This document shows, piece after piece, positions 1 to 5,549 of a DNA stretch of 5,549 nucleotides. Under the pieces are notes generated by a model that was not told where the DNA came from, did no database searches, and saw only the letters and a program-made list of their open reading frames with translations. The stretch is from assembly GCA_027011025.1 (NCBI GenBank), contig JALVAU010000469.1:1-5549 (forward strand). The letters are read 5' to 3'. The DNA comes from Campylobacteraceae bacterium. Its GTDB lineage: Bacteria; Campylobacterota; Campylobacteria; Campylobacterales; Sulfurospirillaceae. Made by a program: the position numbers and the translations under genes. Numbering within the stretch: the stretch's first letter is position 1; the number at the start of each line of letters is the position of its first letter.

Positions 1-1
1 A

Positions 2-349
2 AATGATACTTTTGGTCATATAGCAGGAGATAAGACCCTTATATATATGACTAGATTGATCTATAATTCCATAAGAAAAGGCATTAGAGTTTATAGATAT
101 GGCGGGGAAGAGTTTATAGTATTGCTAAATAGATCACAAAAAGAAGATGCCATAAAAGCAACACAAAGAATAATCAAAAATGCTGATGAGAGTAAATTAT
201 TGTACAAAGGCAACACTATACATCTGACACTAAGTGCAGGAATAAGCAATCATATAAAAGGTGATACTCCAAGTTCCATAATAGACAGAGCCGATAAAGC
301 TTTATACATTGCTAAAAACTCTGGTAAAAATTGCTATAAAATAGGATAA
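2..349 (+). CDS. GGDEF-domain diguanylate cyclase, C-terminal part (5' truncated by window edge)
   Basis: This is the last 115 residues of a GGDEF domain, the fold that condenses two GTP into cyclic di-GMP. The frame is open from base 2, so the ATG at 47 is internal and the gene begins outside the window. The visible part opens with NDTFGH followed by AGD, the usual substrate-binding region. The signature GGEEF is at residues 34-38 (bases 101-115), with both acidic residues kept, so it is probably active. It ends with ADKALYIAKNSGKN, a typical GGDEF C-terminus. The inhibitory I-site normally reads RxxD five residues before the signature. Here that place reads RKGI, so feedback inhibition by product is probably absent. 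Any sensory domain lies upstream and cannot be seen. The stop is six bases before the CvpA-family gene, whose Shine-Dalgarno lies inside this gene's end. Confidence 0.93.
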   Translation, partial: NDTFGHIAGDKTLIYMTRLIYNSIRKGIRVYRYGGEEFIVLLNRSQKEDAIKATQRIIKNADESKLLYKGNTIHLTLSAGISNHIKGDTPSSIIDRADKALYIAKNSGKNCYKIG

Positions 350-355
350 AACACA

Positions 356-898
356 ATGGAAAACATATCACTTTTTGATATAATATCACTATCTTTAATA
401 ATAATTTTAGGCATCAAAGGTGTTATAAATGGCTTTATAAAAGAGGTTTTTGGTCTAGTTGGGATCGTTGGGGGTATTTTTTTAGCCTCTAGATACGCTC
501 AAAATGCGGGTGAATTTATTCAACAAAATCTGTACAACTTTGAAAATAAAGCATCTTTGTATTTGATTGGTTTTATAGCAGTAATGATTCTATTTTGGAT
601 ACTCTGTCTGTTTGTAGGCTATCTTATAGCTAGATTACTCAAAATGAGTGGATTGGGTGGTCTTGATAAATTAGCCGGTTTTTTAGTGGGAAGCTTGAAG
701 ATTTTTTTGGTTTTTTCAATACTAGCAGTTGCTCTTTCAAATATAGCTTTTATAAAGTCAAGAACAGACAAATATATGAAAAAAAGCTTTATGTATCCTA
801 TTTTCATAGATGTTGGCAGATATATAGTTAAGCTAGATACAAACAATATAATAAATAGTGTCACTCCCTCAAAAGATGATGATTCATCAAAATTATAG
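356..898 (+). CDS. cvpA: CvpA family inner-membrane protein (colicin V production protein homologue)
   Basis: The 180-residue length fits the CvpA family (DedE-like, named for colicin V export in E. coli). The chain is very hydrophobic, with four likely membrane segments at about residues 8-25, 29-47, 67-93 and 107-131. The family pattern of a small glycine-rich turn, GGLDKLAGFLVG, is at residues 101-112 before the last segment. The N-terminal INGFIKEVFGLVG around residues 24-36 is also typical. The last 20 or so residues are charged and serine-rich and probably cytoplasmic. The start at 356 has AGGA at 343-346, nine bases upstream, inside the end of the GGDEF gene, which suggests cotranscription. 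The molecular role of CvpA outside colicin export is poorly defined. Envelope integrity and stress tolerance have been reported in other bacteria. I recall a CvpA gene close to lysS in Helicobacter pylori, so this placement looks ancestral. The family call is firm and the function open. Confidence 0.9.
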   Translation: MENISLFDIISLSLIIILGIKGVINGFIKEVFGLVGIVGGIFLASRYAQNAGEFIQQNLYNFENKASLYLIGFIAVMILFWILCLFVGYLIARLLKMSGLGGLDKLAGFLVGSLKIFLVFSILAVALSNIAFIKSRTDKYMKKSFMYPIFIDVGRYIVKLDTNNIINSVTPSKDDDSSKL

Positions 899-902
899 TT
901 TT

Positions 903-906
903 GGAG
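903..906 (+). promoter_or_regulatory. Shine-Dalgarno GGAG that selects the fur start
   Basis: GGAG lies nine bases before ATG 916. A second ATG at 922 (residue 3) gives an N-terminus, MLENIEYD, closer to the Campylobacter Fur start as I recall it, but would put GGAG 15 bases away. Spacing therefore favours 916. Confidence 0.6.
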
Positions 907-915
907 ATTTTGTAA

Positions 916-1398
916 ATGCCTATGTTAGAAAATATTGAATATGATAATTTGATTGAAGAGTTTAAAACTGTTCTTAGAAAAAATTCACTTAAATTCACAA
1001 AGCAGAGAGAAACGATACTTCAAACACTGTATAATTTTCCCGGACATTTTTTGCCTGAAGAGTTTTATCTTCTCATCAAAGAAAATAATCCAAAATCAAA
1101 TATTGGAATAGCAACCATCTACAGAACCCTAAATCTACTTGAAAACTCAGATATAGTTACCACAATCTCTTTTGGAAAAAATGGTAAAAAATACGAACTT
1201 GCAAACAAACCACACCACGACCATCTGATTTGTAAAAATTGTGGCTTAATAATAGAATTCGAGGATAAAAATATAGAAAAAAAACAGAAGGATATAGCAG
1301 AGAAAAATGGATTTACACTAACAAATCATATAATGCAGCTATATGGCGTATGCCCAAGGTGCAAAAAGAAGCAAAGTAAAAAACAGGTTACACAGTAA
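916..1398 (+). CDS. fur: Ferric uptake regulator Fur
   Basis: Fur is a dimeric, iron-responsive DNA-binding repressor of iron uptake genes. The 160 residues are full length. The N-terminal winged-helix domain spans about residues 15-85. [11 protein letters not shown] is at 25-35, and the recognition helix region is [14 protein letters not shown] at 62-75. The dimerisation and metal domain follows with [12 protein letters not shown] (HHDH at 100-103), CKNC at 106-109 with E114 and E116 nearby, and H138. CPRC at 146-149 completes the structural zinc site, so both cysteine pairs are present. The lysine-rich tail (150-157) is normal for the group. [12 protein letters not shown] and MQLYGVC closely match Campylobacter Fur and separate it from PerR and Zur. 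It lies 17 bases after the CvpA-family gene and ahead of lysS, the placement known in C. jejuni, where fur is read from upstream genes. I saw no clear Fur box immediately before it. Confidence 0.96.
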   Translation: MPMLENIEYDNLIEEFKTVLRKNSLKFTKQRETILQTLYNFPGHFLPEEFYLLIKENNPKSNIGIATIYRTLNLLENSDIVTTISFGKNGKKYELANKPHHDHLICKNCGLIIEFEDKNIEKKQKDIAEKNGFTLTNHIMQLYGVCPRCKKKQSKKQVTQ

Positions 1399-1407
1399 AA
1401 AATAAGG

Positions 1408-1514
1408 CTACTAGCTTTTGCGGGGTCTAAAGTTTTATGGAGACTTTATCTCTGTAAAAAACAGATAACTGATTTTGTGCACTACACAATAAGTAAAACT
1501 CCTAGCTTTAGTAG
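1408..1514. repeat. Weak nested inverted repeat after fur
   Basis: Bases 1408-1416 (CTACTAGCT) can pair with 1504-1514 (AGCTTTAGTAG, two extra bases). Just inside, AGTTTTA at 1431-1437 is the exact reverse complement of TAAAACT at 1494-1500. The two stems are collinear and nested, but the internal loops are unequal (14 and 3 bases) and the apical loop exceeds 50 bases. The right arm is the first 11 bases of repeat copy 1. It may be a decayed palindromic element or chance in AT-rich DNA. Confidence 0.3.
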
Positions 1515-1594
1515 AGCGTGAATCTGCCCATAAATTTTCCTTCGAGAATGTAAAAAATCTTGAATCACTATTTATGGACATAGATGACAAGTAA
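1493..1594 (+). pseudogene. Possible C-terminal coding remnant within repeat copy 1
   Basis: A 33-codon frame is open between the stop at 1490-1492 and TAA at 1592-1594. It contains [18 protein letters not shown] and ends FMDIDDK. It has no ATG, GTG or TTG before its only Met near the end and no Shine-Dalgarno, so it cannot be a normal gene as it stands. The composition is protein-like (mixed charged and hydrophobic residues) and a natural stop follows a charged tail, so it could be the end of a lost gene. The same peptide is encoded in copy 2. I do not recognise the family. The opposite strand is also open over the repeat, so coding is unproven. Confidence 0.25.
1504..1590. repeat. 87-base direct repeat, copy 1
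   Basis: This copy begins AGCTTTAGTAGAGCGTG and ends with GATGACAA. It matches 1620-1706 base for base except at 1578 (A, against G at 1694) and 1581 (T, against G at 1697). The offset is a constant 116 bases with no indel. Its internal arms (1523-1535 and 1570-1582) form a 13-base inverted repeat spoiled at exactly those two positions. Confidence 0.97.
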
Positions 1595-1605
1595 GTAAGC
1601 ATTTC

Positions 1606-1619
1606 TCACCAATAGGTGA
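1606..1619. repeat. Small dyad at the edge of repeat copy 2
   Basis: TCACC-AATA-GGTGA forms a 5-base stem with a 4-base loop and ends exactly where the second direct repeat begins at 1620. It is not followed by a T-run, so it is not a terminator. It may mark a recombination or element boundary. With a stem this short, chance is possible. Confidence 0.4.
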
Positions 1620-1706
1620 AGCTTTAGTAGAGCGTGAATCTGCCCATAAATTTTCCTTCGAGAATGTAAAAAATCTTGAATCACTATTTATGGGCAGAGA
1701 TGACAA
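1620..1706. repeat. 87-base direct repeat, copy 2
   Basis: This is the second copy of the element at 1504-1590, with 85 of 87 bases identical. It ends 22 bases before the probable lysS start at 1729 and contains ATG 1690, the first ATG in the lysS frame. The lysS reading frame is open back through the whole repeat to 1588, without any earlier ATG, GTG or TTG. The repeat-encoded peptide is therefore in frame with lysS but has no start codon of its own. Confidence 0.97.
1639..1698. repeat. Perfect 13-base inverted repeat (hairpin) inside copy 2
   Basis: TCTGCCCATAAAT at 1639-1651 is the exact reverse complement of ATTTATGGGCAGA at 1686-1698, separated by 34 bases. If transcribed, the stem would sit 30 bases before TTG 1729. 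The central CTGCCC/GGGCAG pairs make it stable for such AT-rich DNA. No T-run follows, so it is not a classical terminator. The corresponding arms in copy 1 have two mismatches. Confidence 0.9.
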
Positions 1707-1716
1707 TAAAATAAAA

Positions 1717-1720
1717 AAGG
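1717..1720 (+). promoter_or_regulatory. Shine-Dalgarno AAGG supporting TTG 1729 as the lysS start
   Basis: AAGG, at the end of an A-run, lies eight bases before TTG 1729. ATG 1690 has no purine-rich Shine-Dalgarno in the preceding bases (GAATCACTATTT) and lies in the arm of an inverted repeat. This decides for the shorter LysS. Confidence 0.6.
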
Positions 1721-1728
1721 CAGATAAA

Positions 1729-3243
1729 TTGATATTTGAAAATCAATACGAACAACAAAGAATACAAAAATCAAATGATTTAAGAGATTTAGGAGCAAAT
1801 CCTTACACTCATAATATACAAAAAGATACTTCAACACAAGAGTTCCTAGCTAAATATAGCTATCTTAAAGAAGAAGAGAATAGACGAGACGAGAGCAAGA
1901 CTCACAAATTAGCAGGAAGAATTAAATTCTTAAGACACATGGGCAAGGCTGCCTTTGCAAAAATAGAGGATGAAAAAGGACTTTTGCAGATCTATTTTAG
2001 TAGAGACGAAATAGGGGCAGATTGGTTTAAGAGTATAAAAAAACTTATAGAGGTAGGTGATATCATCAGTGTAAGCGGATTTCCTTTTGTAACAAAAACA
2101 GGAGAACTATCTCTACATGTAAAAACTTTACAACTTGCTACAAAATCCATCACACCTCTTCCTGAAAAATTTCATGGACTTACAGACAAAGAGTTGAGAT
2201 ACAGAAAAAGATATCTTGATATGATAATGAATCAAGATGTAAAAGAGACCTTTAGGCTAAGAAGTAAAATTGTGAGTTCAATCAGACATTTTTTTGAAGA
2301 TAGGAATTTTTTAGAAGTAGAAACCCCTATGATGCACCCGATTGCAGGCGGAGCAAATGCAAAACCTTTTGTTACACACCATAATGCTCTTGGAGTTGAG
2401 CGATTTTTAAGAATTGCACCTGAGCTATACTTAAAGAGATTAGTAGTAGGTGGCTTTGAATCTGTATTTGAAATAAACAGAAATTTTAGAAATGAGGGAA
2501 TGGATCAGACCCATAACCCTGAATTTACCATGATAGAATTTTATTGGGCATACCATAATTACCATGATTTAATGAACCTTACCGAAGAGCTTTTCACATA
2601 TCTATTGGAAAAATTAAATCTTCCTAAAAAGATAGGGTTTGGAGATATACAGATTGATTTTTCAAAACCATTTAAAAAAATATCATTTAGAGACTCTTTA
2701 GTAGAGATCGGAAATGTACCTGATAGTATCTTGGATGATAGGGATAAAATAGTAGAATTTTTAAATCAAAAAGGCGAAGATATAGATAAAAACTTACCTA
2801 TAGGCAAACTGTATGAAGAGATGTTTGATCTTTTTGTAGAGGAGAAGTTGATAGATCCAACTTATATCATAGATTACCCTATAGAGATAAGCCCGTTAGC
2901 AAGGAGAAATGAAAAAAATCCAAATATAGCGGAGAGATTTGAACTTTTTATAGCCGGTCGCGAAGTGGCAAATGGATTTAATGAATTAAATGATCCACTA
3001 GATCAATATGAAAGATTTCTGAAACAGATAGAGGCAAAAAACGCAGGAGATGATGAAGCTTGTGAGATGGATGAGGATTATGTGAAAGCTTTAGGCTATG
3101 GACTTCCCCCAACAGCAGGTGAGGGTTTGGGCATAGATAGACTTGTAATGCTCTTGGCAAACGAACAGTCTATCAGAGATGTTATACTATTTCCAGCAAT
3201 GAAACCGATAGAAAAAACAGATATAAAGGAAGAGATAAAATGA
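1729..3243 (+). CDS. lysS: Lysyl-tRNA synthetase, class II
   Basis: This enzyme attaches lysine to tRNA-Lys using ATP, in the cytoplasm. Numbered from TTG 1729 the protein has 504 residues, close to the C. jejuni enzyme. Starting at ATG 1690 would add 13 residues, the first five encoded entirely by repeat copy 2, with no Shine-Dalgarno. The [11 protein letters not shown] start aligns with the normal N-terminus of the family. The N-terminal anticodon-binding OB fold is at about residues 60-138 ([17 protein letters not shown]). The class II core follows: [21 protein letters not shown] (194-214) with motif 1, [18 protein letters not shown] (253-270, motif 2) and [14 protein letters not shown] (463-476, motif 3). 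The conserved [20 protein letters not shown] region is at 401-420, followed by [10 protein letters not shown]. All catalytic motifs look intact. The stop codon overlaps the glyA start. A repeat-bearing gap separates it from fur. Confidence 0.96.
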   Translation: MIFENQYEQQRIQKSNDLRDLGANPYTHNIQKDTSTQEFLAKYSYLKEEENRRDESKTHKLAGRIKFLRHMGKAAFAKIEDEKGLLQIYFSRDEIGADWFKSIKKLIEVGDIISVSGFPFVTKTGELSLHVKTLQLATKSITPLPEKFHGLTDKELRYRKRYLDMIMNQDVKETFRLRSKIVSSIRHFFEDRNFLEVETPMMHPIAGGANAKPFVTHHNALGVERFLRIAPELYLKRLVVGGFESVFEINRNFRNEGMDQTHNPEFTMIEFYWAYHNYHDLMNLTEELFTYLLEKLNLPKKIGFGDIQIDFSKPFKKISFRDSLVEIGNVPDSILDDRDKIVEFLNQKGEDIDKNLPIGKLYEEMFDLFVEEKLIDPTYIIDYPIEISPLARRNEKNPNIAERFELFIAGREVANGFNELNDPLDQYERFLKQIEAKNAGDDEACEMDEDYVKALGYGLPPTAGEGLGIDRLVMLLANEQSIRDVILFPAMKPIEKTDIKEEIK

Positions 3244-4487
3244 GTATATTAAAAAATGAAGATCCAGTCATTTATGACTTAACACAAAAAGAGTTGCAAA
3301 GACAAACTAATCATTTAGAGATGATTGCTAGTGAAAACTTTACATATCCTGCTGTTATGGAGGCTATGGGTAGTGTTTTTACAAACAAGTATGCCGAGGG
3401 ATATCCAAACAAGAGGTATTATGGTGGGTGTGAATTTGCAGATAAAGTTGAGCAACTAGCGATTGATAGAGCTTGTGAGCTTTTTGGATGTAAATTTGCA
3501 AATGTTCAACCAAACTCCGGAAGCCAAGCAAATCAAGGTGTTTATCAAGCACTTTTAAAACCTTATGATAAGTTATTGGGTATGGATTTAAGTCAGGGTG
3601 GGCACTTGACTCATGGCTCAAAAGTAAGTAGTTCCGGGAAAACTTACTCTAGTTTCTTTTACGGTGTAGATGAAAATGGAAGAATTGATTATGAGAAAGT
3701 CAGAGAGATAGCTCTAGTAGTTCAACCTAAAATCATAGTTTGCGGTGCAAGTGCATATCCAAGAGTGATAGATTTTGCTAAATTTAGGGCTATAGCCGAT
3801 GAAGTAGGAGCATATCTTTTTGCTGATATAGCCCATTTTGCAGGTCTTGTGGCTGCCGGTGAACATCCTAGCCCATTTCCACACTGTCATGTAGTAACAA
3901 CAACTACACATAAAACCCTAAGAGGGCCTAGAGGCGGATTAATCATGACCAATGATGAGGATATAGCCAAAAAGATTAACAGTGCTATATTTCCCGGAAT
4001 TCAAGGTGGTCCTTTAGTACATGTGATAGCGGCAAAGGCTGTCGGATTTGCATACAATCTAAAACCAGAATGGAAAGAGTATGCAAAAAATGTTAAATCA
4101 AACACAAAGGTATTGGCTGATATACTAATGAAAAGGGGCTATGATGTTGTAAGTGGCGGTACAGATAATCACCTGATACTTGTCTCTTTTTTAGATAAAG
4201 ACTTTAGCGGAAAAGATGCAGATATTGCTCTTGGCAATGGCGGAATAACCGTAAATAAAAACACAGTACCGGGAGAGAAAAGAAGTCCTTTTGTAACAAG
4301 CGGAGTAAGAATCGGGAGTGCTGCCCTGACTGCTAGAGGTATGGGAGCAGAAGAGTTTAAAATCATAGCAAACAGGATCGCAGATATCTTAGATGATATC
4401 GAAAACACAGAGTTACAAAAAAGCATAAAAGAAGAGATGAAAGAGTTAGCAAGCAACTTTATTATCTATGATAGACCAACATATTAG
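3240..4487 (+). CDS. glyA: Serine hydroxymethyltransferase (PLP-dependent)
   Basis: GlyA converts serine and tetrahydrofolate to glycine and 5,10-methylene-tetrahydrofolate, the main source of one-carbon units. The 415 residues are full length. The PLP lysine is K225 in [14 protein letters not shown] (220-233), with H224 before it. The cofactor-binding aspartate D196 is in [13 protein letters not shown] (31-34) and [17 protein letters not shown] (49-65) are the usual N-terminal active-site segments. PNSGSQANQ is at 91-99 and [13 protein letters not shown] is near the C-terminus. Start ATG 3240 overlaps the lysS stop as ATGA, with AGGA at 3227-3230 nine bases upstream, so translation is probably coupled. 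The next gene's Shine-Dalgarno overlaps this stop codon. The lysS-glyA pairing is standard in Campylobacterota. Nothing looks damaged. Confidence 0.98.
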   Translation: MSILKNEDPVIYDLTQKELQRQTNHLEMIASENFTYPAVMEAMGSVFTNKYAEGYPNKRYYGGCEFADKVEQLAIDRACELFGCKFANVQPNSGSQANQGVYQALLKPYDKLLGMDLSQGGHLTHGSKVSSSGKTYSSFFYGVDENGRIDYEKVREIALVVQPKIIVCGASAYPRVIDFAKFRAIADEVGAYLFADIAHFAGLVAAGEHPSPFPHCHVVTTTTHKTLRGPRGGLIMTNDEDIAKKINSAIFPGIQGGPLVHVIAAKAVGFAYNLKPEWKEYAKNVKSNTKVLADILMKRGYDVVSGGTDNHLILVSFLDKDFSGKDADIALGNGGITVNKNTVPGEKRSPFVTSGVRIGSAALTARGMGAEEFKIIANRIADILDDIENTELQKSIKEEMKELASNFIIYDRPTY

Positions 4488-4495
4488 GAGTAGTC

Positions 4496-5038
4496 ATGTA
4501 CAATATTGATACCACACTGATAAAAATTGATACTTCTCACTATTGGATAAAAAGGGATAAAATAGTCCAAAAAATTTCCCATAATGGAAGAACTTTTTTT
4601 GATAAATTTGAGAGAGTTGATGAAAAACTGACAAATCAAATAGTAAAAGAGCATTTAGCAGGAAATATTACTGTTGCACACTCATTGATCAACAGATCTA
4701 ATAAGGTTGAAAATATTGTCATAGACTACAATGGTAGAAACACACAAAAATTTTGGCACAGGGCACAGTTATTGCTTAGGGAAGAGGGATATATAAATTT
4801 TACTGCTTATGAAAGCAAAACTCCCGGGCACCTGCACCTTTATATACATAAGGGGCATACAACTTTCCAGGAGGGATGTCAAATAGCAAAGCTAATTTCT
4901 ATGAAATTAGCACAAAAGATGCCAAGAGAGTGGAAGATGTTCCCAAGTACTGATTTTCCAAAAGAGTTCAACATCCTAACTCTTCCATATAAAATTTATA
5001 ATAAAGAGAGGGGTGCATCTTGGTCCAAACATATGTAA
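4496..5038 (+). CDS. DUF1882 family protein, conserved in Campylobacterota, function unknown
   Basis: This 180-residue soluble protein has no signal peptide or membrane segment. I assign it to DUF1882 from position (directly after glyA, as Cj0403 in C. jejuni and HP0184 in H. pylori, recalled from memory) and from its length and character. Visible landmarks are NIVIDYNG (73-80), helical [14 protein letters not shown] (86-99), [17 protein letters not shown] (105-121) with H112, H114, H118 and H121, and [23 protein letters not shown] (148-170). The succession hhhDhN, then S-x-x-G-H-x-H, then D-x(n)-LPY resembles the motif I, II, III order of archaeo-eukaryotic primase cores. The second acid of motif I is Asn79 here. 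That similarity is my inference, not an established annotation. AGGAG at 4486-4490 overlaps the glyA stop and lies five bases before ATG 4496. The next gene follows after nine bases. Confidence 0.8.
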   Translation: MYNIDTTLIKIDTSHYWIKRDKIVQKISHNGRTFFDKFERVDEKLTNQIVKEHLAGNITVAHSLINRSNKVENIVIDYNGRNTQKFWHRAQLLLREEGYINFTAYESKTPGHLHLYIHKGHTTFQEGCQIAKLISMKLAQKMPREWKMFPSTDFPKEFNILTLPYKIYNKERGASWSKHM

Positions 5039-5047
5039 GGAGTGATT

Positions 5048-5549
5048 ATGGAAAGCAAAAATGAATTGAGTGATATAGTTTTAGAAAAAGATGATGGAAA
5101 GAGTTTGAAAATCAAAAGAGTATTGATCATAATTGCTATTTTAATCATAGTGTTTTTAATATCTCTCTTGTCAATGAAACTAATAAATAATCCTGCTAAA
5201 AATGAGACAAAAAATATAGTTTTACCACCAGAACCGACTGCAAATGTACAAAAAACACAAAATAGTGATGAGCTTTTCAAGCAAGTTCCTATTTTAGAAG
5301 AGAATAATACAAAAAAGGATAATTTTGACAATATTGTAAAAAACTTAAAAAACAGAGAGATGAAATCTGAACAAAATGATATTAAAAAAAGTGTAAAGAC
5401 AGAACAACCTCAAGATAAAAAGATAGTAACTCAAGTAAAACCGGTAGTAGAAGCAGCAGTTAAACCATCACTCAAACAAGACAAGGCTCCAGCAAAAAAA
5501 GTATATAAAAACATCACTACAAAAGCTGGCAGAAAAGGAGTATATATAC
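5048..5549 (+). CDS. Single-pass membrane protein with SPOR domain beginning at window edge (3' truncated)
   Basis: The first 167 residues are visible and the frame is still open at the last base. A short acidic cytoplasmic head, MESKNELSDIVLEKDDGK, is followed by KIKR (21-24) and one membrane segment at about 25-46. The orientation, positive residues inside, predicts a periplasmic C-terminus. Residues 48-155 form a low-complexity linker rich in Lys, Gln, Asn, Pro and Val, with no globular domain. The last residues, GRKGVYI, resemble the first strand of a SPOR domain, which normally reads YYVQVGSF and binds denuded peptidoglycan at division sites. The domain itself is outside the window, so that call rests on layout and on synteny with the SPOR-type Cj0404 in C. 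jejuni. TAAGGAG at 5036-5042 overlaps the previous stop and lies five bases before ATG 5048. aroE follows in C. jejuni, as I recall. Confidence 0.82.
   Translation, partial: MESKNELSDIVLEKDDGKSLKIKRVLIIIAILIIVFLISLLSMKLINNPAKNETKNIVLPPEPTANVQKTQNSDELFKQVPILEENNTKKDNFDNIVKNLKNREMKSEQNDIKKSVKTEQPQDKKIVTQVKPVVEAAVKPSLKQDKAPAKKVYKNITTKAGRKGVYI

Larger units (their letters stand above)
1399..1728. other. Repeat-bearing gap between fur and lysS (330 bases)
   Basis: No complete gene is visible on either strand. The right-hand 203 bases hold two near-identical 87-base repeats separated by 29 bases, each with an internal inverted repeat. The left-hand part (1399-1503) holds only weak dyads and no coding signal. 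I find no convincing sigma-70 promoter, no terminator with a U-run and no tRNA. The neighbouring gene boundaries are tight (4-base overlap to 17-base gap), so this gap is out of character and probably reflects an insertion or duplication. Any lysS promoter would have to lie here unless transcription continues from fur. Confidence 0.8.

Noticed and set aside
619..864. Minus-strand open frame inside the CvpA-family gene
   Set aside because: It lies entirely within a clear CvpA-family gene and has no independent start signal or recognisable product.
1437..1457. Six-codon mini-ORF (METLSL, then stop) as a lysS leader peptide
   Set aside because: It contains no lysine codons and has no well-spaced Shine-Dalgarno, and no attenuator with a U-run follows. 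Mini-ORFs of this size are expected by chance.
1451..1465. TCTGT-AAAAA-ACAGA hairpin after fur as a terminator
   Set aside because: The stem is only five base pairs and no T-run follows. It is not convincing as an intrinsic terminator.
1504..1706. Two repeats with a 29-base spacer, resembling a minimal CRISPR array
   Set aside because: The repeat is 87 bases, far longer than CRISPR repeats. There are only two copies, no cas genes nearby, and part of the repeat reads as a peptide.
1399..1728. Lysine riboswitch or T-box controlling lysS
   Set aside because: I found no T-box consensus and no recognisable lysine-riboswitch core. The structured part is explained by the duplicated repeat.
4169..4456. 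Minus-strand open frame inside glyA
   Set aside because: It is antisense to the highly conserved C-terminal half of serine hydroxymethyltransferase, and its openness follows from codon use on the + strand.
4996..5331. Minus-strand open frame over the start of the SPOR-type gene
   Set aside because: It is the reverse shadow of a well-supported + strand gene with its own Shine-Dalgarno, membrane segment and conserved position. The minus-strand product is Phe/Ser-rich, as expected from A-rich coding DNA.

Overview
The window looks like part of a chromosomal housekeeping operon from a member of the Campylobacterota (Epsilonproteobacteria). By eye the DNA is strongly AT-rich. The order fur - lysS - glyA - DUF1882 gene - SPOR-domain gene is the one I recall from Campylobacter jejuni (the Cj0400 to Cj0404 region). 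A cvpA-lysS-glyA-DUF1882 order is recalled from Helicobacter pylori. The free-living relatives (Sulfurimonas, Sulfurovum, Sulfuricurvum, Arcobacter types) are the likeliest source, but I cannot name the genus from the sequence. All genes are on the + strand.

Layout: (1) 2-349, the C-terminal part of a GGDEF diguanylate cyclase, cut by the left edge. (2) 356-898, a CvpA-family membrane protein, six bases after it. (3) 916-1398, the ferric uptake regulator Fur, with complete metal sites. (4) 1399-1728, a 330-base gap holding an 87-base direct repeat in two copies (1504-1590 and 1620-1706). The repeat carries a 13-base inverted repeat that is perfect in copy 2 only. (5) 1729-3243, lysyl-tRNA synthetase, whose likely true start is TTG 1729 rather than ATG 1690, because the ATG lies inside repeat copy 2. 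(6) 3240-4487, serine hydroxymethyltransferase, overlapping lysS by ATGA. (7) 4496-5038, a DUF1882-family protein. (8) 5048-5549, a single-pass membrane protein that leaves the window where a SPOR domain appears to begin.

The genes from lysS onward are tightly packed (4-base overlap, then 8- and 9-base gaps, each with a good Shine-Dalgarno) and are probably one transcript. Together they cover tRNA charging with lysine, the serine/glycine one-carbon step, a conserved protein of unknown role and an envelope protein. The GGDEF, cvpA and fur genes form an equally tight upstream block. The repeat-bearing gap separates the two blocks.

The most interesting points are the duplicated element in front of lysS and the DUF1882 protein. 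The only two base differences between the repeat copies are exactly the two that decide whether its hairpin arms match, and one copy runs in frame into lysS. The DUF1882 protein shows a motif order reminiscent of archaeo-eukaryotic primase/PrimPol cores. Both are hypotheses with stated tests. I see no convincing new defence or mobile system here.
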